Part shown: piece by piece, positions 1-11,400 of the stretch
Position numbering within the stretch: position 1 is the stretch's first letter
Layout of the letters: each line of letters starts with the position of its first letter
Source of the DNA: Telopea speciosissima
Lineage: Eukaryota > Streptophyta > Magnoliopsida > Proteales > Proteaceae
Length of the DNA stretch: 64,000 bases
Reading direction: 5' to 3'
Assembly: GCF_018873765.1 (NCBI RefSeq)
Contig: NC_057922.1
Location: 16,505,563-16,569,562, forward strand
The notes under the pieces: generated by a model
Seen by the model: only the letters and a program-made list of their open reading frames with translations
Databases searched by the model: none
What the model was told of the DNA's origin: nothing
Made by a program: the position numbers and the translations under genes

Positions 1-2692
1 TATGTAGCAAATAATTAAAATAACAATGCAATAACAAAATGCAAGAGTAAGAGATAGTGACACAATCGATTTTAGAGTGGTCAGGATTCACCAATCTTAC
101 GGCTACTACCAGAGCTATATAGGCCAAGGGTTTCCACTATAAGGATCCCTTTCCAAATGGTAGGAATCAAGTCTTACACCTTTCAATCACAATCTTTCAG
201 ATTGAGCATCCGATCACATAGATCAAAGATTTCTTACCCAAGCCATACAGACCAAGGATTTCTATCCAAATCACACGGATAAAAAATTTCTTTTTTCAGT
301 TGCAGAACACATCTGCAAGCACCACACTAGCTGTAGAAGACATCTACAAGTTTGTTTTGATAGCTGAAATTTCAATCAAATAAAATGCATGAGAAACACA
401 ATAAGATAACCAAAACCAAGGAGTGGAATATGACAAATCTGTCGTACATGCAATTGATAGGGTCTTCCAGGTTAGGGTAAGGGCAAGCTCAATAGTTTCC
501 CTAGAAAAAGGGCTGAAACCATAGTTTACAATATGACTCGACATGTGACAAATATCCTTGTTGGTAGGGATGGGCATGGCAGAAAAAGCCATGTGATTTC
601 CCATAATGATGAATGATAGTCTGTTTGGTCCCCACTTTCCCAGATGCCAATCTAGCAAACAAAGCACAACATTTTCTAGTAAATTGTCAGTGACGGTGAT
701 GTTGGAGAGCCAGGTGTGGGTGCCAAAGTCTTTGATTAGAATCAGCAAGAGCTTATACACCTCCCAAGATATGGTGTTGACCATCTCGACGTTGAAGGAG
801 CCGACCACGAAGAAACACCTGCAACCGACATCGAGGATGCGAAAGCCAATGCGAAAGACGTTGAGTTCCAAAAGCGAGAGGCAGGGTCGAAGGCACAAAT
901 TGAAGTGAGGGAATGGATACATTGATGCAAGGTAAGGACAATGATGTACTAGGGCTTGAGGTCGCCAGCGTCTGCAGCGGCAAAAACCTCATCAGCATCG
1001 GTTCCATCCCTCCTTCCTGGAAATGCAACAATTCAAGTTCAATGATTCTCACAAGTTGTCAAGTCCTTTCTCAAGATGATATTTTCGTGCATGCTCAATT
1101 TTTTTTGTAATTCAAATGAATCAAGCCTTCATGTAGGCAACAAACTAGTTGTTAAAATAGCTATTAGAGTCAATCATGGGTTTTCTCAAGGATAAAAGAT
1201 ATTCAACTTGTTGTGGTCTTTAAGAAAACTACTTCTTTGTCCAAGAAATCTAGCTATCCAAAACACATAATCATGTGGAACCTTTTAGATTCAACACTCC
1301 TTGGCACAACTGATCAGGTTTCAAATGATACATTTAATAAAGGAGAAGACAAGACAATTAAACCCTAATCAGAGCCTTGACAAAGGAGAAACATTGTAGA
1401 AATAGGGAGAAACTAGACGGACAAGTAGATCTTCAATCTGAAGATGGATTAGGGTTTAAAGGATACGCAGAGGAGGCACTCCAAATTAATTGCCGATGAA
1501 ACCCATAAACCATAATAGAAGGCTCAAGATAAGAAAAAAAACACACAATAGAACAACATCGAAATGTCTATCAACAAAATAGAGGAAACACTGATTACAC
1601 TTTCATCAAAAAATGTTGCGCTATGTGTGTGGTTTAGTCCCACATCAATTGTGTGCGTGTGGTGTGTGTTGTGTATATCCGTCATTCCACGGTCCTAAAA
1701 GTCGATTAACCTTTTGGAATTGATGTGTTGTTTGTGCGATTCCACTTTCATCAAAAAATTTGAAGAAACACTACCAACAACAAGCATGGAAGCACAAAAA
1801 AACCACAAGAAAAAAAAAATCCGAACAAAAACCAAAGAATGTGAAAAAAAAAAAAAAAAACTAACAAAGAAGAGAAGAAGAAAAATGAACAAAGAAACTT
1901 TGGTCCGAAGCCTCGCCAAGGAGGAAAACTCCAAGCAATGTGTCTGTTCAGACTCCTAGGAAATGAAATTCTTTTAGGCTATGTTTGGATGCCAAGAAAA
2001 AAGAAAAGAAAAGAAATGGTCTGGCCGAACAATGTAAACCTGGCCCAAACCAAATCGAAATGACCTAAATCGAACCATACAGATGTCTTATTAAATAGGT
2101 TTCTGATTGGGATATTACGTCTCCAAAACCAAATCGACTCACTTCGGAAACTGAAAAAACCCGAAACCAACTAAAAAACCCGGACCAAAAATGAAACCAA
2201 ACCGATCTACCCCAATAAGAAACTAATAACAACCCGAAACCCATTTAAAAAATCAGATTTTCCCATAGTTTTGTACAAATATGTATGTTAAACCGAACCC
2301 TAACTAGGCCGAAACCGAAGCCGACCTTGATAACAAAGCGATCCCAACCTGAAACCAAACCGAATCAAGTCGAAACCAAGCCGAACCCTAACTTTCCTTA
2401 TTGGTTTGCTTTCAGATTCACCATTCTCACACTGAAAATTGACTAAACCTAAACAAAACCCAGCTCAACCCAAATCGACCAATGGAAAGGCAAAAATTTT
2501 CGGGGCACAGCGGTCATTTTGCTTATCCCTATGTCTAGGCAAAGAGGCAACGCGCACACCCAAGTAGCATTCTCTTTCCCATAATTCAATTTAATTTTAT
2601 GACTTCATATGTTGTCAATCCAGCTCAATTTTTTGGTCACTATTTAGAGTTGGCCAATATCACCCTTTTATGTCTCACAACTCGGTATGCAA
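1..2692. other. Intergenic region, no supported gene
   Basis: No open frame here shows a recognisable domain. The longest (344-922 minus; overlapping frames at 606-908 and 753-1052) have no family resemblance I can name. The stretch around 740-910 has a coding-like plus frame rich in Asp/Glu/Ala but no usable start or splice structure, so it may be a decayed gene or transposon piece. Around 2190-2480 short words related to ccgaaacc are reiterated, as in the word-repeat elements described elsewhere. A-rich tracts lie near 1797-1890. Confidence 0.4.
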
Positions 2693-2701
2693 AACAAGCA
2701 A

Positions 2702-4921
2702 GGGGCAATTACTATCACTACCCTACACTTAGCCTATATTTACTAAAACTATCCTACCTTAAACTTCTTTTCTGAAACTACCTTGCTTTTAAACTTTTAC
2801 ATCTCTTTCTACCCTCATGTTTTTAAATACCCAGATTACCCTTCCTTTTCACCTTGTAACATGCTAATCTATTTAACCTACCATTCTCTTTCTATTTTTT
2901 ACTATTTTTGTCATTAAAATTGTAAAAAATGAAAGCACCCACCCGCTTCTTCTCTCTCCTATTTTTTTTACTCCATTCGGTTGTTTTTTCTTCAATTTTT
3001 CTATTAAATTAATTTTTTATTCAACATTTCATCTTTGTCCGTACCGTGCTACCAAGACGGTATCGGTATTGGTGATTAGCAAAATCGATATGTATTGCCA
3101 GATACGGATGATACAATATCAATACTTAGAACCATGATTTGTTCAAAAAAGAATGATGAGGATGAAATGTTGAATAAAAAATTAAGGGTAATTTACACAC
3201 ACCACCCCTAAGGTTTGACGAAAGGATAATTTTACACCCCAATTTTGAAAAATTTTGCGTACCCCCTGAGGTTTGCAAATGGTAACAAATAAGCCCATTC
3301 CCTCATTTCATGACTAACTGCGTTAAAATTTAGATTTGAACTGATAAAATTACCCTTATAAGAAGAAAAAAAAAACAAAAAAAAAACAAAAAAAAAAAAA
3401 AACCTGCAACTCATCTTTCCCAAAATTAATTGGAGAAGATGGGTTGCAGGTGTGGGAACACCACTATATCGGTCTGAAGTCTGAATAAGGCATTAGTTGT
3501 CAATCCATGGCAAAGAAAGACCAAAACCGCCATTTCCACCTCTAACTCACCACCCTGCACTATCAATAGATGCATCAATTTAGAGCTTCCCTGAACCTTT
3601 GCTTCTATCTTCATGTGCACATCCTACAGACCACAGCTTCCTATCTTTTTCAAGAAGAAATAAAGCAACGATTGAACTGAACCCCCAAGGCGGCCAGGCC
3701 CCATCCCTCCTCTCTCTCTGTGCAATCTCTATTTCTCTATTTCTCTGTATACGATTGAACCCCAAGCAGTCAGGCCCCAACCCTCTTCTCTCTCTGTGTG
3801 CACTATGCAATTTCCGTTTCTCTCTTTTTGCTTTTTTCTTGTGTCATCTTTATTTCTTCTCCAATGGTGGCTCCTCTTGCCATTCCATCAAAAAGTAATC
3901 TCCTTTCTTTGTTCTTGATTTGTCTCCATTAGAGAACCTTTCCTCACACGGTAAACCCAAAAGCCAAAACTGCGTTTTCATGAGAAAAAGATACTAAAGC
4001 ACTGCGTTTCTTCGAAACTTTCTTCTGGGTTTTCTGTATCCATAGTAATCACGTCTCTCTCTTTCTCTTATTTCCCTTTCGTTTCGCAAAATATCGTTTT
4101 GGTTCTACTTGAATCCTTTTCTTGATCGCTATTTTAATGCAAACTCAATCTTTTTCTTGATCACTCCACTTTCTCCATTTCCTTCCTCTGAGCTATGTCT
4201 CTTCTGCAACCCCGATCATTTCTATCTCTCTTAACAATCCTTTCTCTTCTTCTCTTTTTCTCCCGTTGTTCTTACGCGATTAGGTCTCTCCATGCTACGG
4301 ATTCTTGGGATAAAGAAAACTACCATGAAATTGGCGGTTTTCTCGATGGATTATTGCCCACCTTCACCGAAGCACCTGAATACCGAAACGGCGCTAGATG
4401 TCCCATTTTGGAACCTAATTTTATCAAATCACCACAGTGTTACTCCTATTGATTTTGGTTTTTAAACGTTTGCCACTCAATCACTCCTCTTCAACCTCTA
4501 TGGCTGAACCGAATCATCAGCATCCTCACCATCACTCTCTGCTCCACCCTCATCACCATCTCCCTCAAGATCCTCACAATCAAACCCTAACCTTAAATTC
4601 TGATTTGTTCGCCTGTAATGGGGGCAATCTGTCGACCAGATGTTGAGTGAGATGGGGTAATCTGTTGGACTATCTCAACAATTTCAACCCTCGCCAAGAT
4701 CTCGAATTTCTCATCAAGCAGTCTCCTTTGCCACGCTGGGATGGTTGCAACTCATCTTCCCCAATAATAGATGAAAATGAAGGATAATTTGGGTATTTAA
4801 AAATATGAAGGTAGAAGAAGATGTAGACGTTTAAAAGCAGGGTAGTTTCAAAAAAGAAGTTTAAAGTAGAATAATTTTAGTAAATATAGACTAAATGTAG
4901 GATAGTGATAGTAATTGCCCT
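2702..4921. mobile_element. Non-autonomous Mutator-like element (possible Pack-MULE)
   Basis: About 150-bp terminal inverted repeats lie at about 2702-2850 and 4768-4921; the left begins GGGGCAATTACTATCACTA and the right, read in reverse complement, begins AGGGCAATTACTATCACTA. A perfect 9-bp target duplication AACAAGCAA flanks the element (2693-2701 and 4922-4930). Long TIRs with a 9-bp duplication are the hallmark of Mutator-like elements. No transposase is visible in the 2.2 kb, so it is non-autonomous. The interior holds an ORF with a signal-peptide-like start (4195-4452), a pyrimidine-rich leader-like stretch (about 3690-4190) and a further coding-like fragment (about 4640-4750), suggesting captured host gene sequence. 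Confidence 0.85.
4195..4452 (+). pseudogene. Captured gene fragment with signal-peptide-like N-terminus, unrecognised
   Basis: This 85-codon frame lies inside the Mutator-like element. It starts MSLLQPRSFLSLL and continues with a Leu/Phe-rich hydrophobic stretch (about residues 8-28) ending in a plausible signal-peptidase site, followed by a polar segment with EIGGFLDGLLPTF and GARCPILEPNF. The pyrimidine-rich, gene-like 5' leader before it and the abrupt end suggest a first exon of a secreted or membrane protein acquired by the transposon. I do not recognise the parent family. It may be untranslated. Confidence 0.4.
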
Positions 4922-4972
4922 AACAAGCAAAGTTACCTAACCTTCACAGACCATGAAAACTATAATCATAAA

Positions 4973-5166
4973 GAAGGTTTTAAAAATCGGATCGTTGAAT
5001 TGGCTGTAATCGATGCCGATTTCAACTGATCCGACACGCCGATTTACACTCAAAATCCAAAAAATCTTCATGTTTTTTAATCTGTTCATTGATTCTAGGG
5101 TTCTTGAAGGCCGATTTTCCGGATCGAAATCGTCGTAACTCTCCGATTCCGCAGATTAAAACCTTG
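4973..5166. mobile_element. hAT-like MITE with reiterated gatcgg-type words
   Basis: Ends are GAAGGTTTTAAAAATCGG and, in reverse complement, CAAGGTTTTAATCTG. Flanking 8-mers are atcataaa (4965-4972) and ttcataaa (5167-5174), a 7/8 match that fits an 8-bp target duplication. The interior repeats ccgatt/gatcg words on both strands. The element is 194 bp without coding capacity and lies just upstream of the HAD hydrolase gene, possibly in its promoter. Confidence 0.65.
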
Positions 5167-5491
5167 TTCATAAAATACAAAATAGACATGGCAAGGTACA
5201 TTGGACCTGATTCATTCATGTTCTCTATCTGTTTTGTCTATTTTATTTTCCTTCGCTTGCCGTTGATTCATGCTTGCTTGCTGTCGCTATTTGCAGGTAA
5301 GATCCAAAGATGAAAAACAACAAATCGACAACTCCCCCCACACTCGAACACACCCAAAAAAAAAAGAAAAGAAAAGAAAAAGAGTGATGAATAATGGAAA
5401 AGACAATGATCGATCAAGATTCGAGAAGGACCTGAGACCAACACTAGCGGACAGCACAGTCTTATCCTTTGGGCTGTAGTCATAATCTTAC

Positions 5492-8400
5492 ATGCCGCTG
5501 ATGCTATCAAGTTCCTTCCGCTTCTTGCGTTCTCGGCCTCGATCGTCCATGGCGCACCTTAGCACCTGCAATACCAGCGTCAGACAGAAGGCGAGGTTGA
5601 AAGGTGTGGTGTTCGACATGGACGGAACCCTGACCGTTCCTGTGATTGATTTCGCAGCAATGAATAAAGCCGTGTTGGGCGAACAAGAGTATGCTTCCTT
5701 GATATCCCAGAATCCTTCTGGCATCGATATCTTACACCACATTGAGAAATGGAGCCCCGACAAGCAACAGAGAGCTAATGAGATCATCCTCGATTTCGAA
5801 CGTCAAGGACTTGAGCGTCTCCAGATTATGCCCGGTTCGTTTTTTACACATTTGATCTTACATTATTCTTATTACTCCAATTTTTACTGATGAAGGATTT
5901 GAATTTATTAATTGCTACTAGTTGTTCGTCAGATGTTCAAATTGGAATTTTGTATGCATTTCCTATGTTAATGGTGAAATTGGATTCTGGGTTCTTAGCT
6001 CGTCTTGTATTATACTTTGGGATGAGTGTTTTTTTTTTTTTCCTTTCCCATTTACATGATGCTTGAAATCTTGTATTATTGGAGTTACTTGTGAGATTTA
6101 GTCAGGGACGGATCAATACTCAGAATGTGTGTTTTTGGAGGTGTAGTCATTCTTAAATAGATTCTTTGGATCAAACTTCAGCTTAAAAAAGTCTTTTAGA
6201 ATCATATCCTCATATCATACTCGGTCTCATATATATTGAAAACGAGGAAGAGGGAGATTGCATGATTTATCTTTTCATGAGCAGCGAATTTGCCTTATTG
6301 GATTGCTGAGTAGGTAGTCTTCAGGTTGTGGCCCATGTTTTGGATCTTATAATAGAATTCCAGTTACTGACAATGTAGTGGGGATATGGGAATCCTTTTC
6401 AGAAGCCATGCACTATTTCATTCATTGGATCTCCCTTATTCTACACAGAATTCTTCCTTGGATTGACTCATAAGTTTCCCTATCTATTAAGTTAGTCCAT
6501 GCTCTCACTCTTCTGAAAATGATATTTAAAAATTCAAAAGGATTTTATGATATGTACATATAGAACACGGTTGACATGATACATACAAAAGGGAAATCAC
6601 TACCTCAAATAAAACACATATATAAAATCTGTCAAACTTAACAAAGATAAAGAATATATGTAACACGTGGAGCACAATGTCAAGTTACTATCTCAAGTTA
6701 AAAGCATATGCATGATAGTTGACCAACTAGTCAATGCCACCTGGCAAGTAGCTAAGTATGCTTATGAAAATACTTTTTTTTTTGGTTGGAGGGGGGTGTG
6801 TGGTGGGTGCCACACCCACTAGTTGTTGACTAGTCTGCATTTTAACTGCACTGTGATTAAAAATGAAAGGCTTTCATTTGCATTTGGTTCAAACTTTGAC
6901 GGGCTGAAAATTAGACTTTAATCTCAGTAAATTTGGTTTATTATCTCTTCCATGAATGCAGAGAACTGTCTTTTTGTATGGATGTACTTTGCCCTTATGT
7001 TTATATAGATATATTTTTTTGGATGAATATATTCGTATAGATTATGTCCATAGTTATCAAGGCAGGAAGGCGACCATGGCGTTTTAGAGGGTCAAAAATC
7101 AAGGCGACACCGCCATGGCAGCAAGGCGCCTGCCTAGGCGTCCAAGGCGACCAAGGTCCTTGGACGCCATGGCGACGCCTTGATAACTATGATTATGTCT
7201 TTTTTTTTTTTTTTGGATGAATTATGTCTATTCATTGTTATGGGGGTGTTGATTCATATTATAGTCGTAGAAGTAGGGATGTAAAGCTTTTGTCTCCTGC
7301 TGCATGAACTTAGTATAATTTTGTTAAATTCTGGTCCATTGAATTAATTTACTGTTATTAAATTTCATATATGGTAACTCTGCTGCAGGTGCAGCAGAAC
7401 TATGTGGTTTTCTTGATTCAAAGAAAATCGGGTAAGGGATTCATCTTCTGTCATATATATATATATATATATATGTGTATATGTATATATTCCAGTTGTG
7501 CTTTCTAATTCAAGCAATTACTTTTGGGTATTGAAAACATATAAACCATGCCTCCCTGATGCCTCTTTCTGTAGGACTGCTTGTTATGGTTTTCAGTTCC
7601 TTCAGTTTTCCTGATAAGTGATGAATGAAATCAAACAAAAGTAGCTTAGTTTGGTTTGGTTTGTAATGAGCTTGAACTGAGGCAACTTTAGCCTAGATGT
7701 GCTACTTTATTAGTACTTTATGTTTATATATTACCAACTCCTACCTATGGGTTTCAGCATGGACACTACTGTGGAATGCAATTTCTCTACTCTGCTGTTT
7801 TTGTATTGGCTGTAGTGGCATGGTTTTCCTTTTCTTTCTTTCTATTTCTCTGTTCCACCCTTCACTTACAGTGTGCCCCATTATTGGCTATAATGTTTGG
7901 CCATTCCAGCTTGGTTTCTGTATGTTCTTAGACACTTTGTCTTTTCCATGATTATTCTTTTGAATCTATATTGATTTGATGCTGAACAAATCCAAATGGA
8001 CTTGAACTTGCAGAAGTAGACCTTCTAAATTGATCCAAAATTTCAGAGGTTTAGGTTATGGGACACCAAAGGATATAAGGATTCTAAACCCTAGGGTTTT
8101 GGATTAGGTTTGTTAGGATTCCTAACAAGAGAGAACTAAATGAATTGAACAATTATTAAGTAGGAAGTGAATGAATTAAACGGTTGTTGAGTAGGAATTA
8201 CGGAGATTCTTTGTGCAGTTTTATGAATGGGGTTACGCTGATATTATAGGGATCAGCCGGGGTTTATGGGATGGAAACTTGGTTAATCAAATAACAGGAA
8301 TCAGTTGGTTTACTTATAGAAATAATAAGCAAAACTCCTAATTGGGCCACTACTGGAACTCATTGAATCATCAAACCATGATGGTCTTCTTTGGCCTATG

Positions 8401-11400
8401 ATTGCATGTTTGACCTGCTATGCTGACTTGCATCCAACCTATAATACATATGAGAACCAATGAAAATATTCCTTTTCAACTGAAACCACTAAAGCTTTTC
8501 TATTGCTTCAGTCAAGTACAATCAAAGCCCACTGAAATATTTTGATTTCAATCCTTGTAGAGACCAAAATATTTGGTTGTGATGTAGTTCTAGATTGGTT
8601 GGAGACCAACTAGAAGCCAATAACCAGGATTTCTATGAATTGGGTAAATCGGCTCAAAATTGGTGAAAATTGTGAAATTAAGGTTAGGGTTTGATGTGTG
8701 GGTTATGTCAAGTTGAGGTAGGGGAGTAATGTAGAAGGGGTTCAACTAAGAACCACTCTACAGTAGGATCATTAAAGCCCCGTTTGTTTAGAGGGGAAGG
8801 TAGGGTGAGATTGTCGGGAATATGGGACCCACATATTGGTGGAGTTTTGTTGGGGTGGAAATGTTGAGTTAAAGTTGAAATAACGTTACTTTTCCCATGA
8901 ATAGTAACCAAAGTCCCACCAATTTGGTGGGACTTTGGATAGCAAAGGGGTGGGATTTTTAGTGTCACATCAGCAGACAAAGCAATTAATGATGTCCCCT
9001 GAGCTTTTGTAAGTTCACCACCCCAAATTAACCAAACAAGATTGGGATGGGATTTTGAAGTGCCACATCAGCATTTTCCCACCCCAATTCTCCCACCCCA
9101 CCTAAGTCCTCTAAACAAACAGGGCCTAATAGTTGCAGCAGATCATCAATAATGGAAGCAAATCAGAATTAGAAGGTAAACACCAAAATAGAAGGTACAA
9201 ATGCTCGGTAATCCAGCCAGCAGTTTGGTGTCAAACTAGGATCGAATGGAGCAGGGGCTGGGTAGGTCTTGTGTTCCAAATCTCAGCCTGTTGTGATGGC
9301 TAGTTGCTGAGATATGAACTGAAGTCCAAATTAAAAGGTTAAAGCAGATCTCCCAAACCAGTGAGTGTTAGGACACCAAACCAGGGGTCGAGTGTAGCCC
9401 TTGGTTGTATGATTCAGCCCTCCAAATCTCTTCTGGTTCCAGTGCCTGATGGTGGAGTTATGCAAGTCTGAAACTTGTAGCAATCTCAGGGAAGCAGCAG
9501 GTTAAGGGAATCGAGTGGGGTAAGGAGATTTGGCTCTCACCAGCCAAGCTCCCTGCCCTTCATCCGCACAACAGGATAATCAAAACTTGCACAAAGCAAT
9601 CTAAGCAACTTTATTAATTCATAAATCGTGGTGAGGCTTCTACAGCCTTTACATAATATAGGGGCTATGCTTGCACCTCAAGTTACAAGAAAATAGAAAC
9701 TACTAAATTGAAAATTAGAAACTAAGCTTGGAAATAGAAACTACGAAAATAGTAACTAGGATTGACTCAAAAATAGAAACTAGATATAATCTTCAAGTCT
9801 TCTAGGAGTTTTCTAAATATTCCAGCCGATGCTTGCTCCTTGTAGACCTCACATTTAAGTGATCAAATATTGCTTCCGATTCTCTTTAGTGGTGGTCCCC
9901 ACCTCTCAATATGGCTCCATCGATTCTAGCACGTATCCTTTAAATACTTGGGCCCAAAGAGACAATTATACCCCTCACTTAAAGACTTGAATCACTAATA
10001 AATAAAAGACTATTCTGCCCCCACGATCTTCTAGTAATATTCTCACCAAGCCAAAATAAGGGATGTGACACTGTTCACGCGAACAGTGTTTTGGCCTCTT
10101 CCCCTTCATGTTTTGATCTATATCAGGGAGTCTATTAGTGAAGGTTACTTTAAGTTTTGATAGGTCTAAGGGTGTAAACTTTGTTTGGCAGCAACTTAGG
10201 TTTAGGGTTTTGGGTTTTTGAAAAGAGAATAGTGAGGGAATCTAGGGCTTAGGATGGGAGTTTAGGGCAGGGGCTTGGATCAAGTTTCCCTAAGGGTGAG
10301 AGGGAAATTCGATCCAAGTTTGGATTGATTCTGATGGTTAATTTGGTCTATGGGAGTTTTAGGGTTTTTTGGGAATGATTTGAGATGGGGATGTTAGGGT
10401 TTTTAGTGGTTGCAAGGGGCAGCAAAGGAGATCGATTTCTCCTCATGGGCAGAGCGTTATGTGCTCCAATTTTGGGGTTTCGTAGATGGCTGGTTGGGTC
10501 TGAACAGGATTTTGAGGTTGGAAAAGTGAAAATTAAAGGGGGATTGTTAGGGTTGGGATGTGAGAGGATTAGAAGAAGAATTATGGGGATGGGGAATTCT
10601 TCTGTTATTGCAGAGAAATCTTGGCAGCTGTTTGTTGGAAGTTGAAAACTTGAATAAAAATTGAATCTTGGACTAGAACTTGAAAGAGATTTTCAAAGAA
10701 CCACCCAGGCTTCACACCGCAAGGTGTCGATTGGATCAAACACCAATTCCACCAGCCTTGATCAGACACAAGACAATTCTCCAAAGGAGGAATCAAAGTT
10801 GCAGAGCAGCTTGAGCAGAAAATTATAAAAAAAATTGTGAGGTAATGAGCTCCCCACGATTTTCCAAAGGGCCTTTTTCCTATTCAGCCTAGGAGTAGGA
10901 ATCCTAGGCTGTGTCTAAAATATAACACTCCCTCTCTAAAATTTGTGGAGAGGGGTGGAGTCCTAATTACAACTTAAAATTAATTGATGCTATCCTAAAG
11001 AAAATTCTAAAATCACTTAAATTGATCCACTGGTTCAACCAGCTTTGGAGCGGTTCAATTTAAATCATAAAATAAAAACTAAGTATGGGAGTCTACTATA
11101 CATAGGCATCCCTACTAAACTACTCTAACACTTGGACGACCACTTGTTCTTCTTCTTGCGGATGTAGGACTTCAATTCTGCATCAGGTTGTTTTGATAAA
11201 AGTTTGTTGATATTTCACATCTTATGATGTTCATTAAGAAAATTTGCATTTAATATAAGGAGCATTTTTTATGACTGTTTGGGGTGACACTAGCAACCAT
11301 TCCCTTAAGAAAGTGTTACCTGATTTATATAGATTTACCATGTATAAAGAAGCCCTGGTTGATTTTTATCACACTTAAGTAGTGAGTAATTCAGTGACTC

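Noticed and set aside
344..1110. Overlapping ORFs on both strands (192, 100, 99 and 65 codons)
   Set aside because: No recognisable domain, mutually overlapping, and none has a convincing start or splice context. Noted only as possible decayed coding DNA.
3599..3898. 99-codon plus ORF in the Mutator-like element
   Set aside because: Pyrimidine-rich low-complexity reading inside a transposon; more likely a leader or intron than a protein.
10385..10645. 86-codon plus ORF in HAD intron 2
   Set aside because: Gly/Arg-rich translation of G-rich intron; no domain and no link to flanking exons.
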